From Paratrimastix pyriformis (Eukaryota > Preaxostyla > Paratrimastigidae): DNA of 64,000 nt. The position numbers and the translations under genes are program-made. Below, in pieces: positions 1 to 10,023 of the stretch (its first letter is position 1; every line of letters begins with the position of its first letter). The notes beneath the pieces are model-generated. The model was not told where the DNA came from and did no database searches. It was given only the letters and a program-made list of their open reading frames with translations. The stretch is from positions 144,001 through 208,000 of the forward strand of contig JAPMOS010000026.1 in the NCBI GenBank assembly GCA_027972325.1. The letters are read 5' to 3'.

Positions 1-134
1 CCGTGATGTTGCCCTGGTAAACACGGCTTGACTATGGCGCTTCCGTCGTCGATTGTGCCTCCCTCTTTGATAGTGTGCACGTTAGAAGATCATGCAAAGC
101 CCTTTCCTTTTTTTCTGTCTTTGGGTTCATCTCC

Positions 135-1358
135 TCATGGCTCACTGTTAACACCCACACGTGAAAAAAACAGACCACGATGGTCGGGCTGTTTTCCCTG
201 GGCTCGCTGCTTCTCGGCGGGCAGCATTTTTGTGGGTTTCTTCGCGGGCTGCGGCTTGGCTGGCTGTGGCTCCGGCTTAGCGTGCTGCTGCTTGGCGGGT
301 TGCTGCTTGGCGGGCTGGTCCTTAGCTGGGTGCGGCTTGGCGGGGTGCGGCTTGGCGGGGTGCGGCTTGGCGGGGTGCGGCTTGGCGGGGTGCGGCTTGG
401 CGGGGTGCGGCTTGGCGGGGTGCGGCTTGGCGGGGTGCGGCTTGGCGGGGTGCGGCTTGGCGGGCTGCGGCTGAGCGGGCGGCTTGACGGTCACATCCTC
501 TTTCTCATTTTCGTCCTCTTCCTCTTCTTCCTCTTCTTCCTCTTCTTCCTCTTCCTCTTCCTCTTCATCCTCGTCCTCTCTTTCCTCCTCGTCGTCTTCC
601 TCCTCACTGTGGTCTTCAGTGCTCGCTCCTCGTTGCACTGGAGCATCTTCCTCCTCGTTGGATTCCTTGAGGCGCTTGGCCCGTATTGGGGAGCAAGGCG
701 CCGAACGAGGATGCTTGCCGTTGGTGTCTGACTCATCGGCCGTTCGCGAATCGGCCGAGAGCGCCGAGTGGACGGTCGGGTTGTCCGCGCCCTGTCAAAT
801 GCACCACTTGATGAGATGGGGACAGGATCCACGGGGAGACAGGCCTCTGTAACCACGACATACGGGATCAATTGTTTTTCATTTTCTGCTTCTTTGCCTG
901 CCACCTTCCTCGTCTTCTCGGTCGCCTCCTTGCTTGCCTCTTTGGATGCTGAGTCCCAGAGGAGGGACGGGATGGTGAGAAAAACGGATGAATGAAGAAG
1001 TGGACGAGACCAGTAGGGGCTCTTCATTGGAAAAAAAAACACACAGCAAGCAGACCGTGCTTGTGACAGTGTTGAGCCGCTCGCATGCTCTGCTTCTGCT
1101 TCTCCGCGGCCTCGCGTGCCCGCTGCTCGGCCTCCTCCTGGGCCATCCGGCCGCCCTCCTCGGGGGCCTTCGTGGCCGCGGCCTCGCGTGCCCGCTGCTC
1201 GGCCTCCTCCTGGGCCATCTCCTCGGGGGCCTTCGTGGCCGCGGCCTCGCGTGCCCGCTGCTCGGCCTCCTCCTGGGCCATCTCCTCGGGGGCCTTCGTG
1301 GCCGCGGCCTCGCGTGCCCGCTGCTCGGCCTCCTCCTGGGCGGGCCCCGGGGTTCTAG
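135..1358 (-). CDS. Host low-complexity acidic protein, probably nuclear, multi-exon model
   Basis: Read on the minus strand, the N-terminal part (about 1,345-1,083) is a tandem 21-residue helical repeat ([13 protein letters not shown] core). It is followed by a Lys/Glu-rich stretch (about 990-864, [13 protein letters not shown]). The last exon (about 791-135) has a Ser/Lys-rich basic segment ([16 protein letters not shown]), a run of some 25 acidic residues, and about nine copies of AKPHP ending in NSEP-stop. Basic clusters beside acidic runs are typical of nuclear proteins, but no catalytic domain is visible. Exons lie in different frames, so introns are inferred. It is divergent from the plus-strand gene starting at 1,399, suggesting a shared promoter. 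Function unknown; the repeats themselves are clear, the gene model is provisional. Confidence 0.45.
311..475. repeat. 15-bp minisatellite (AKPHP-coding)
   Basis: About ten tandem copies of a unit close to TGCGGCTTGGCGGGG. On the minus strand each unit codes AKPHP without breaking frame, so the array is probably expressed as the C-terminal tail of the acidic protein. Confidence 0.85.
792..863 (-). other. Candidate intron (GTATGT donor, TTGACAG acceptor)
   Basis: On the minus strand a GTATGT donor (858-863) is followed 72 bp later by TTTGACAG. It lies between the Lys-rich and acidic coding stretches of the minus-strand gene. The codon phase of the two flanking open frames does not close cleanly with these exact sites, so the call is tentative. 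Confidence 0.3.
1099..1345. repeat. 63-bp coding minisatellite, array 1
   Basis: About four copies of a 63-bp unit (starting GCCTCCTCCTGGGCCATC on plus) that codes a charged 21-residue alpha-helical repeat on minus. One copy carries a 9-bp insertion (GGR). Nearly identical units recur at 2,791-3,000, so the two arrays share a recent origin. Confidence 0.85.
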
Positions 1359-1398
1359 CCGATCAGCACATTCAAATTGCGTGCTCTGTTTTTCCCTC

Positions 1399-2427
1399 AT
1401 GCATATTGCCGAGGAGAATCATCTTAGTGACTTTCAAGCTCATTTTCTAAAAGAGCACGCACAATGTGGCAAGCGCGAAGTGTTTCTTGAATTTTTCAAT
1501 CGCGCTGAGGAAGATGATCTGGTCTTCCACGACCTTGACCACATTTCTACTTTCAAGAATTCGATGCTGGATGAATTTTGCAAACTCTTTGGGCATTTGG
1601 GTTTCTCTTCTGGAGCGCTTCCTTCGAGTACCTTGTTGAAGGGCATCATTGAATCGCTGCAGAAGGGCTGTTCTCCAGCTGTGTCTCGGGATCGCATTGC
1701 AGTCTGGATCCAGAAACTATTGTCCTCGTTTATGTGGCAGTGCTATCTCAAGTATCGAGACGACGCTCCACCATCTCATTCTCGCCACTCTTCGGCATCC
1801 TCAACTGACGACTCTTCTGACCCTCCAACTTCGCCAGAAAGTTTTCCTACGCGTACCCATCAGCGTGGTGGGGGACCGGGACGTGTCCATTCCCGGTCTC
1901 ACTCATCATCTGATTCATCGGCGACGAGGCGCAACAAGACTCCCGCTCCCGCGTCCGTTCACGCTCACCGAAGCACGCGGATGCAAGGGGGTTCGCCTCG
2001 CCCCTCGGCCAAGAAGGCTGCGCGTACGGAAGCGACCTCCACACGGAAGTTGCCTGCCTCCCCGCCTGCCCGGGAGGTGTCGCCGCCCGCCTCCGCCCCC
2101 TGCCGCCACGGTGCCGGCCCCGGTCCGGTCCCGACTGAGCAGGGGAAGCCGCTCCTACAGTCCGCCTTGGGTCTCGCCCAGGCGGGATGGAAGAAGCGAT
2201 CAAGGGGCCATTTGCGCGGGCGGCCGCTCCGACCAAGCCGGCTGCGGCCAAGTCGAGTGTTCTGGCGCCCCCTCCACCACCTCCCCCCACTTCTTGCCCT
2301 TCTGACCCTCCTTCACGTCCATCTGCTCCTCTTCCCTCTGCCTCCCCAATCTCGTGTGCCGATCTTGGCGTCCGTGTGGTGCGTGCTGGGCGTTCTCCTT
2401 TTCCAACCCCGGATGGACCGGCGGTGA
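1399..2427 (+). CDS. Host protein, paralogue 1 (helical N-terminal domain plus Ser/Pro-rich tail)
   Basis: The start at 1,399 is chosen because the N-terminus (MHIAEENHLSDF) lines up with that of the gene at 6,648 (MEICSENDDLDG). Residues 1-125 form a predicted alpha-helical domain with the shared pattern FLxFxNR, DLDxxF and KLFG followed by a leucine-rich helix. From about residue 130 the protein is Ser/Arg/Pro-rich (SRHSSASSTDDSS) and looks disordered. After about 2,160 another frame (GPFARAAAPTKPAAAKSS, to 2,525) resembles the paralogue's tail better than the open frame does, so an intron or frameshift is likely there. No known family recognised. It faces the minus-strand acidic gene head to head. 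Confidence 0.6.
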   Translation: MHIAEENHLSDFQAHFLKEHAQCGKREVFLEFFNRAEEDDLVFHDLDHISTFKNSMLDEFCKLFGHLGFSSGALPSSTLLKGIIESLQKGCSPAVSRDRIAVWIQKLLSSFMWQCYLKYRDDAPPSHSRHSSASSTDDSSDPPTSPESFPTRTHQRGGGPGRVHSRSHSSSDSSATRRNKTPAPASVHAHRSTRMQGGSPRPSAKKAARTEATSTRKLPASPPAREVSPPASAPCRHGAGPGPVPTEQGKPLLQSALGLAQAGWKKRSRGHLRGRPLRPSRLRPSRVFWRPLHHLPPLLALLTLLHVHLLLFPLPPQSRVPILASVWCVLGVLLFQPRMDRR

Positions 2428-2639
2428 GAGACTTCTCGTGGTTGCGCGCGAGCACTGTCTATGTGTGCTACACCCACGCACGATGGTATGTCGGGAGTAA
2501 ACCTCCCCCGTTCAGGCCTTTTTAAAGTGTCTTTTCGTTCTTTTGTTTCGTGGATGCGGGAGGTTCTGCGTGTTGTCTCTCTCCTGTCCGCTCCTTCCAT
2601 TCCATGCGTCTGCTGCTGATCTTCCTTGGATGCGTGCGT
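2428..2639. other. Intergenic or 3' untranslated sequence
   Basis: GC-rich sequence following paralogue 1 with no coding pattern I can support on either strand apart from the alternative tail frame that ends near 2,525. Confidence 0.4.
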
Positions 2640-2790
2640 CGTCCATGTCGGTTGGCGGTTTATCGCATGTCACCCCCCCACTTCGGTGGGATGCACCCCC
2701 CGTTATGAGCTGATCAATACAGGGGGTGTTGGGCGGGGGACCCCTTTTGGGGTTTCTCCAAGTATCCAACACACACACACACACACTCCT
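2640..2790 (+). mobile_element. LINE 3'-end-like fragment with (AC)n tail
   Basis: A GC-rich hairpin-prone stretch ends in CTCCAAGTATCC followed by an (AC) run at about 2,768-2,787. The same ending (AGTATC or TGTATC then (AC)n) terminates the USP-LINE 3' ends at 17.6 and 32.2 kb and the short insertion at 21.6 kb. It is therefore probably a 5'-truncated LINE copy in plus orientation. It abuts the 63-bp coding repeats of the minus-strand gene and so probably truncates that gene's C-terminus. No target duplication was identified. Confidence 0.45.
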
Positions 2791-3000
2791 CCTGGGCCAT
2801 CTCCTCGGGGGCCTTCGTGGCCGCGGCCTCGCGTGCCCGCTGCTCGGCCTCCTCCTGGGCCATCTCCTCGGGGGCCTTCGTGGCCGCGGCCTCGCGTGCC
2901 CGCTGCTCGGCCTCCTCCTGGGCCATCTCCTCGGGGGCCTTCGTGGCCGCGGCCTCGCGTGCCCGCTGCTCGGCCTCCTCCTGGGCCATCCGATCACCCT
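2791..3000. repeat. 63-bp coding minisatellite, array 2
   Basis: About three and a half copies of the unit seen at 1,099-1,345, again in frame on the minus strand. The array starts directly at the (AC)n tract. Confidence 0.85.
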
Positions 3001-3101
3001 CCTTGTACTTTTCCGTCTTCGGCTTCTTGTTCTTCTTCTCCTTCTCCAGCTCGGTTTGAGCAGCCTCCTCCTCTTCGTCCTTGGCTTCGACTTCCCGATC
3101 A

Positions 3102-3169
<68 letters not shown>

Positions 3170-3685
3170 TTCCTCGTCACCCTCGCCCTCGCCGTCGCTC
3201 TCGCTCATGTCCTCGTCCCCGTCCTGGTCATCCTCTCCAGACACTGATGTGTCCGGGCCGGCGGCCACCTGGCCCCGACGGTGTTTCTTCGGAAGGTGGT
3301 CATCGTGTTGGTCGGCGACGCCTTGAGCGGGAATCAGGACGGCAACAACAGACTCGTCAGCGGTGCTCTTTTGCAGCAGGGGTGCGGGCTGAGGGGAGGC
3401 GGACGGGTCTGTGCAAACCAGACGGGCAGACATGAGCCGGATGAAGGGGGCATATGGGGGCGAGGGCATCTGCCCCAGTGGGTGACCGGGTGGCAACAGG
3501 GACAGACCGACAGGAATGGGGGTGGTCGCGGCTACGGCCCCATGACCCGCGGGCTTGACGGCGAGCTGAGAGTCAGCGTGCCCAACTGCCGAGCAGAGCG
3601 GGAGAGGCGGAGGGAGGGAAGGACGTGCGCCGGATGGTGGGGGTGTATGGGGGAAGGAGGCATGCGCAGCAGGAGGGGAGGACAC
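2791..3685 (-). CDS. Host acidic and helical-repeat protein, C-terminal part
   Basis: On the minus strand: a Pro-rich segment, a 40-residue motif ([14 protein letters not shown] to [10 protein letters not shown]), a basic patch (LPKKHRRGQ), an acidic run of more than 40 Asp/Glu (about 3,230-3,090), a Lys/Glu helix ([19 protein letters not shown]) and then the 21-residue repeats. The layout is similar to the acidic gene at 135-1,358, but with the acidic run before the repeats. The C-terminus runs into the (AC)n tail of a LINE fragment. Probably the 3' exons of a longer gene continuing upstream to 4,566 or beyond. Function unknown. Confidence 0.5.
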
Positions 3686-4566
3686 GCAAGATACAGACCC
3701 GCCCCAGGCGCAGGGTCATCTTGAGGCACAGGCGCTTGGCGCGGGGATGGGCCTGCAGCGGCGTTGGCCTGAGGTGAGTCACCGGGAAGAGTTTCATTGG
3801 CGCCGGTGGTTGGGGTCGGCGTGGATGGACCCTCATCTGCAGCTGTCGGATCTGACAGCAGTGCGGGAAGCAGACGAGCAGCGGTGAGCCGGATGGAGGG
3901 GACATAAGGGGGCAGCGAGCATGCGCCGCAGCAGAGGTCAGGTGGCAACAGCGACAGACCCACAGCGAGCAGGGTGGCTCCAAGCTGCTCGGCTTCCTGC
4001 CGGGTCTGCTGCACGCATGTGGCCGCCTCCTGGGGATCCATCCCCACGCCGACCGGTGGCTTCGCCTCCTCGCAGACGATCTTCTCGCGGGCCTGCACGG
4101 CTTCCTCGAGAGCCCCAGACTCGCGGACTCCTTGTTCTGCAGCCCTGTCCTCGCCAGCCTTCTCCTCGCGGGCCATCTCCTCGCGGGGCTGCTTGGTGTC
4201 CTCAGGGTCCCGATGCTCACATGCGGCCATTTCCGCGCCGACCGGTGGCTTGGCCTCCTCGCAGACGATCTTCTCGCGGGCCTGCCCGGCCTATTCACAG
4301 GCTCTCTTTGCGACCTCACCGCTGGCCATCTGCACGTCCGGTCGATGCAGGGCCTCCGGCACCCGGTCGACCGACGTCTTTCGTGCCTCCTCGTTTGCAT
4401 TTCGTTCGGGCATTCCCAGTGGGACAGTGCGAACTGCATGCGGGTCGAGGGGCAACACTTTGGGCAGCAGACTTGGGAAGAATGGTTCCAAGGTCATAGG
4501 ACGAGTCAGAGGCTCGGGCGGAGGGATCTTGGAGGGCGGTGCAGGCGGTTTTTCGAGAACGGCCAC
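3532..4566 (-). CDS. Host Pro/Glu-rich protein exon(s) with internal repeats and an in-frame TAG
   Basis: On the minus strand this frame starts with a Pro-rich segment (VLEKPPAPPSKIPPPEPL). It then carries two copies of AREKIVCEEAKPPVG (about 4,285-4,236 and 4,100-4,050) and a second copy of the VGLSLLPP motif seen in the downstream exon. An in-frame TAG at 4,291-4,293 separates two parts of the same frame; it may lie in an intron or show decay. The shared motifs with 2,791-3,685 say the two belong to one gene or a duplicated exon pair. Function unknown. Confidence 0.45.
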
Positions 4567-4599
4567 TGGGTCTCCCGCGGGGTGAAGCCAATCTCCACT

Positions 4600-5497
4600 C
4601 GACTGCCGCCGGAATATGATGTGTCAGAGCGACGACAAACTCAGAGATAAAGACCAATTCCTTCAGTTGGTTGGCCATTCTGGAGACTGTGTACGGCGAT
4701 AGCCCGCCACACACCGCGGAAAAAGCGAGTGTGAACTTGTCCTCCCACTCGGCCGTGTTTCGGAAACGTTCGGCGTGGATGTTTAGGAATGGGAGTGCCT
4801 GGAACGCCATATTTGCCATGGCAGTCAACTGAGTGACGCCGAGTCGGGTGAGAAAGCCTATTCGGACGCCGGTGAAGAAAGTCCGGGAACATCGGGGGGC
4901 GGGGGACTGACCTTCATGTTCCTTCATTTTCTGGAATGATATCCATGTGAGGAGACGGATGGGGCGTAACAATCGCTCGGCAGTTGGCATCTCCTTGTTG
5001 GGCTTCATTTCTTCTAACACCCTCTTCAACACAGACAGCGGGATTTGCATGCCCGCATTCGGCTCCCATTTCATGAGGGCAGGCCTGCTCGACTTCAGCC
5101 TGAGGTGTATGCGCCATAGGAGATCCACGACCCCGTCGTGCCGCGATTGGTCCGAATCGCGGGCACGACGGGACATTTGGTCAACGGTCCAGTCACTCTT
5201 TGGCTGATAGATGTGAACATGAAATTGGCGCTTCGGGTTCCGTTCACTCACTACACGGTGAACCCCATTTAGCACAACAAAGTGACCTGGACAGAAAGGG
5301 CCACTGCTCACCGCCGCCAGCTCATGACGGTGAGCTTCGGTCAGAGAATCGCAGGGAATCACAATGAGGGACCCCTCATGTTCCAGAATCGCAATACCTG
5401 CCAACTCCCGTGAGGTGTGGCTGGAATCACAAAGTGAGGTGTACTGGTTCTTGAGCGAACAAGACCGACCTGTCCACGAGGCGACATTCAGGCGCAA
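4600..5497 (-). CDS. Host protein of unknown function, globular exon
   Basis: The minus-strand frame has balanced composition over about 300 residues, unlike its neighbours. It contains beta-rich stretches (GIAILEHEGSLIVIPC, GHFVVLNGVHRVVSE) followed by helices (LLRPIRLLTWISFQKMKEHE, VGFLTRL-like, LAFSAVCGG). I recognise no family. Its frame continues past 4,600 only as low-quality sequence, so a splice site is expected near there. It lies between a signal-peptide-bearing exon (upstream) and the Pro/Glu-rich exons, so it may be the middle of one large minus-strand gene. Confidence 0.45.
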
Positions 5498-5523
5498 TCA
5501 AATGATCAATGGAGACCTCTCGC

Positions 5524-6132
5524 TCAATCGGGGGTTCTGACATGAATGTCGTTGCAGCCGCGTGTTGAGTCACCGTGGACGTCGGTGCTGACGATGTGGT
5601 AATAAACTGTTCTTCGGCCTGATTGTGAGATGAGTTGATGGCGAATTGAGACGACACGCCTGAGGCAAAGCAAAAATAGACAGACTTCCAGTGCATTTAA
5701 CCACGTCTGAAGGTAAAATGTGTGTGCCATCCGAACAAAGCGAGGAGAACCGCAAGCACAAATAAGATATAGACGGGGTTCTATCCAGCGCTCTGCTCGC
5801 TGCGCAGAGGATAGAAAATAGCGAACTTGGAGATAGCCGCAAAGTTTTACTGCCTGGAAAAAGACTGGAAACCCACCTCCAGATCCGCCGATGCAAGGTG
5901 AACAAAACGCATAAGCACGCATAAGGTGAACAAGGTGAACAAGGTGAACAAAACGCATAAGCAAGACAATCAGTTTACACGAATAGGAGGAGTTACCAGC
6001 TATCGCAGATGCCACCAACAACCTGGACGAGAGGCACACGGCCAGGAACAACACTAGAGAGGTTATGCATGAAGCGATGATGGAGATCCCCTTTTGCCGA
6101 CGACCTTGCATGGAGATGCCGTGAAATGCCAT
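5524..6132 (-). CDS. Host exon with predicted signal peptide or membrane anchor
   Basis: The minus-strand ATG at 6,132 opens MAFHGISMQGRRQKG followed by a hydrophobic core (ISIIASCITSLVLFLAVC) and an alanine/serine-rich cleavage-type region near residue 45. That is a classical signal peptide or signal anchor. Soon after, a GTAACT donor-like site occurs (about 5,991) and the open frame then crosses TTGTTCACC tandem repeats, so the real coding exon probably ends near there and the rest is intronic. The following coding exons could be those at 4.6-5.5 kb. Confidence 0.4.
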   Translation of the reverse strand: MAFHGISMQGRRQKGISIIASCITSLVLFLAVCLSSRLLVASAIAGNSSYSCKLIVLLMRFVHLVHLVHLMRAYAFCSPCIGGSGGGFPVFFQAVKLCGYLQVRYFLSSAQRAERWIEPRLYLICACGSPRFVRMAHTFYLQTWLNALEVCLFLLCLRRVVSIRHQLISQSGRRTVYYHIVSTDVHGDSTRGCNDIHVRTPD

Positions 6133-6647
6133 GAACGACGGAGCAGACTTACTCGAGAGGGTCCGACCACATCTCCGCTCGCTTCAATTCACAAGTTTGA
6201 TCTCTTTATCTGATTAGAGCATGACTGCCATGGAAAGTTCCAGTGTCCCCCCTCATCTGCCCAGGACATTACTGCCTCCCTGTGTGCCCCGAATGAGTTC
6301 GTTCTCTGTCTGTCAATGTTCGCCCAGGCGGGTCCGCCGGACCGCCCTGTTCTTCGGCCTCACTGCCCGCCAGCTGCAGCGTCTGGGCCCGCCGGCCGTC
6401 GCTCCTATGTGCCCGTGACCGCGGCCCTCGTCCCCCCCCCCCCCCACCATGTTGTTGGCTCCTGACCCCGCTCCACGTCCGTCCTCGCGACGCCTGCGGC
6501 CGCCCCGCGGTTGTGGGGGGGCTGGCCGTCCCCTCCCTCCTCCTCCTCCTCCTCCTCCCTCCCTGGCCGCCCTCAACCATGGTTGGTGTCCCCTCGGGTC
6601 CCCCGGCATTGGCGTCCTTTTGAATTCAAATCCGAGCGTCCCGTTGG
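6133..6647. other. GC-rich intergenic stretch between divergent genes
   Basis: Lies between the minus-strand signal-peptide exon and plus-strand paralogue 2. It contains a C10 run near 6,435 and pyrimidine-rich CCTCCT repeats near 6,535-6,560. A bidirectional promoter is plausible by position, but I see no TATA element I would defend. Confidence 0.4.
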
Positions 6648-7760
6648 ATGGAAATCTGCTCGGAAAATGACGATCTTGATGGAGACGTCAGCAACTTCGT
6701 CATGATGCATGCCGAAATTAAACGCAATGATGATCCGTTTCTGCGCTTCCTGAACCGCGACATCTCTGAAAAGCATCTCCGCTATACGGATCTGGACAGC
6801 GATTTCAAGGTGCTTACGCAAAAGATGCTTCCTGAGCTTGCGAAATTGTTTGGGTACATCACTGTTCACAAGCAGCGGGTCGTCTCCAGAGCATTGCTGA
6901 AGACGATCGTTGAAATGCTCGGCAGCCTCGAGCGAGAAATGCTCGTTTCGTCTATGACTGACTTCTTTTATCAAGTGCTTGGCTCTGTCACGTGGCATGC
7001 TGGACAATCGGACTTGGAGAGTATCTCATCGGAATCGTCCGAGGAGCTCCCAATGAGTATGCGTTTTGGTGGTCCCGCAGCCTCATCCAACCGCTCTTTG
7101 AAACCGTCTGATTCGTCACGTCACACAACCTCAATGAGTGGGTGTCGGCCGACATCATATCACCACCCCACCCCGTCAATTGGGTGGAGGTCCGCCACAC
7201 CTCGCAGCCCTCCTTCTCCGAAGTCGCTCTCGGGCTCCAAGAAAGGACGGGCTGCCAACCCCTTGAGGTCACCACTGTGCACCCCCTGCGGTCCCGGCCC
7301 CTTCGGGAACCCGTTTGCACATCAACCGGCGGCGCCCACCGCCCCGTCCACCCCGGTTCCTGACCCAGTGGTCGCCAAGCCGCCTGCGAGCTCCCGCACC
7401 CCAGCCCCAGCCTCGGCGAAGGGGGGTGAGCCCGGAGGCAAGAAGTCGATCGCCCCTGCAGTGGGTGCCCCTGCCCCTGCTGTCCCTGTTGTTGTGCCCC
7501 CCTTGTCTGTGTCTGGCCCTGCCATGGCTGACACCAAGGCGCCTGATCCCGCTGCCGTGGCGCCGGCTGCTTCCGCTGCTGTTCGCAAGATTGGTGCCGC
7601 CGACCTGGTCCCCAGCCGGGGGGATCATGATGTGGGGAAGGAGCCAGTGTGGGGACGGTGGATCAGGGGACCATCCAAGTTGAGCTACCGGTCATTCCGG
7701 TGCTGGTGGATGGGCAGTAGCCCCCCCTCAGGCTGGCGCGAGGAGTGCTTCTCGTATTAA
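6648..7760 (+). CDS. Host protein, paralogue 2 (helical N-terminal domain plus Pro/Ala-rich tail)
   Basis: Residues 1-120 align by eye with the gene at 1,399: FLRFLNR against FLEFFNR, DLDSDFK against DLDHISTFK, KLFGYI against KLFGHL, and LLKTIVEML against LLKGIIESL. The rest is Ser- then Pro/Ala-rich (VAKPPASSRTPAPASAKGG) with spaced Gly/Lys, likely disordered, ending at a TAA at 7,758-7,760. The domain is predicted to be all-alpha. No known family recognised. Like its paralogue it lies head to head with a minus-strand gene, suggesting that a two-gene block was duplicated. Confidence 0.65.
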   Translation: MEICSENDDLDGDVSNFVMMHAEIKRNDDPFLRFLNRDISEKHLRYTDLDSDFKVLTQKMLPELAKLFGYITVHKQRVVSRALLKTIVEMLGSLEREMLVSSMTDFFYQVLGSVTWHAGQSDLESISSESSEELPMSMRFGGPAASSNRSLKPSDSSRHTTSMSGCRPTSYHHPTPSIGWRSATPRSPPSPKSLSGSKKGRAANPLRSPLCTPCGPGPFGNPFAHQPAAPTAPSTPVPDPVVAKPPASSRTPAPASAKGGEPGGKKSIAPAVGAPAPAVPVVVPPLSVSGPAMADTKAPDPAAVAPAASAAVRKIGAADLVPSRGDHDVGKEPVWGRWIRGPSKLSYRSFRCWWMGSSPPSGWREECFSY

Positions 7761-8040
7761 CTTTCGTTTTCTTTTTTCTGTTCTTCGGTCCCCCCGCCCC
7801 CTCATTCTGTCATGTCCTCTTTGTTCCATTTTGTATGCGAGTTGATGTTTCCTTGCGAGTTTCCAGTCTCTCTCTTCCTCCCGATGCCCCCTGTGCACCT
7901 TCCCCTGGAGGGAGCGCTGGGGTGCATTTTTACCCGCCGGCTTCGGCCGGACCAACGGTTTTCATTCACTATTTCTCAGTTCGATTATGTCGTGCTGTTT
8001 AGGTGATTGAATAGTATAACACACACGTGTCCCCTCGGTC

Positions 8041-9455
8041 CGGGACCCGGGGCCTTTGCATGCACAGGGTCTGCTGGTGGCCGAGACGCTGCAGACTGAG
8101 TCGGACCGCGGCCAGGCCCACACCGACACGGCCCACCTGCTGGTGGGCCAGGCCAAGCGGCTCGTCTGGCTGATGCGCGACCTGATGGACTACGCTACGA
8201 GAAGGTCAAGGCGCACAACATCGCGAGGTGACCGAGGAGGTCGTCCGCGAGATGCGGCCCCTCGCCTCGCCCTCAACGACCGGTCTGTTGCCGTGCCCCA
8301 GCTGCGCTCCGCCCATCCACCCCCACCCCCCCCCCCCCCGCACCCGCCCAGGGCAGCGTGTCCAGGTCCACCGAGGCGCTGCTTTAGAAGGGTGTCGAGG
8401 GGAACCACCATGTTGTTGGCTCCGGGCACCGGCGGGTCTGGAGGCGTGATGAACAGCAGGGGCGAGTCAGCTTTGTGTCGAGGGGACCCGAGGGGCACCG
8501 GCGGGGTGGGTGGGGCGGGCACCGGCCGATCGGCCGTGGCGGCCGCCGCCGGTGCCAGGAGGCCCCGGTTGGGGTGATGGAGATTGTGGTGTGGGGATGC
8601 CAACGGGACGAGCTGCAGCACCTGGACTTTGTCGTGGGGCCCGACCAGACCCAGTTGGCCATCCTCGCCATCCAGGAGCGCCCCGTCCGTCCCCAGCCTT
8701 TTACCGCCAGCCCCAGCCCCAGCCCCAGCCCCAGCCCCAGCCCCAGCCCCAGCCCCAGCCCCAGCCCCAGCCCCAGCCCCAGAAACCTACCGGATGTTTG
8801 CCCCACCCGTCCGTCCCCCCGCCCCTCCCGTTGGGCTGACCGCTGGGGGGGGGGGGGGGGGGATGGCAGGGTTGGGGGCAGGCGGCTCGGGTACTACGAC
8901 TCTGTGGGGGCCCTACCGGGCTTTCTGTGCTGGGTTCCTGGTGCCGGCCAACTGCCATGATACTCGTGCAACGGTCCCCCCACCTATGCGTCCCGCCCCG
9001 TGTCTGTCTGATGATGATTGGATGACCTTCAGTACCGCTCCGTTGCTGCTGTTGATGATGATGTTGTTGTTGTTGTGCTTGATGTGTGGTTTGTGTCTCT
9101 GTGTGTGTGGCTGGGCGGTCTTGGGGACGGATGCATTGGTCACGTGCGTCAGCCTAATGTATTGGATCAGTTGGAGCCCACACCCGCAGGGTCTGGCTGG
9201 CTGTGGCTGGCTGGCTGTGGGGCTTGCTGGCTGTGGGGCTGGCTGGCTGTGGGGCTGGCTGGCTGTGGGTCTGGCTGGCTGTGGGTCTGGCTGGCTGTGG
9301 GGCTGGCTGGCTGTGGGGCTGGCTGTGGCTGGCTGTGGCTGGCTGGCTGTGGGGCTGGCTGTGGGGCTGGCTGTGGGGCTGGCTGTGGCTGGCTGGCTGG
9401 CTGTGGCTGGCTGTGGCTGGCTGGCTGTGGGGCTGGCTGTGGGGCTGGCTGTGGG

Positions 9456-9522
<67 letters not shown>

Positions 9523-9964
9523 CATCCTCATCATCATCCAATCATCATCATCATCCAATTCATCCAATTCATCCAATTCATTCAATTCATCTAATTCATC
9601 CAATCATCATCCAATCATCACCCAATCATTCTCTCTCATCATTTTTGTTCCACCCGTTTTTTTCTCTCTCTCACGTCTTTCCAGTTACCGGCGCCCCTGC
9701 GCCAGCCTGTCGCCCTACTTCCCGCTCGTCCACCCGGTCGAGTCGCGGCCTCTCGACGCCCAGCTGGTGCGCACCTTCACCGAACGCGCCCTGGCGGCCA
9801 TCCGCAACCTGCAAAAACTCGGCCACGCCCCGGCCTGGCTGGGCGTCCTGCTGGGGGACCCCGACACGGCCCTGCCTGTGCCGAGGCGCGCCGCCGTGTT
9901 TGTTGATGTTGAGGTTGATGCGGATGTGGGCCAGATGAAGGTGGTGAAGGATGTTGAGAAGAAA

Positions 9965-10023
<59 letters not shown>

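Noticed and set aside
8584-9594. 336-codon frame with a polyhistidine run
   Set aside because: It is made of (CAT)n and GGCTGGCTGTGG repeats just before a polypyrimidine tract and acceptor; intron sequence explains it better.
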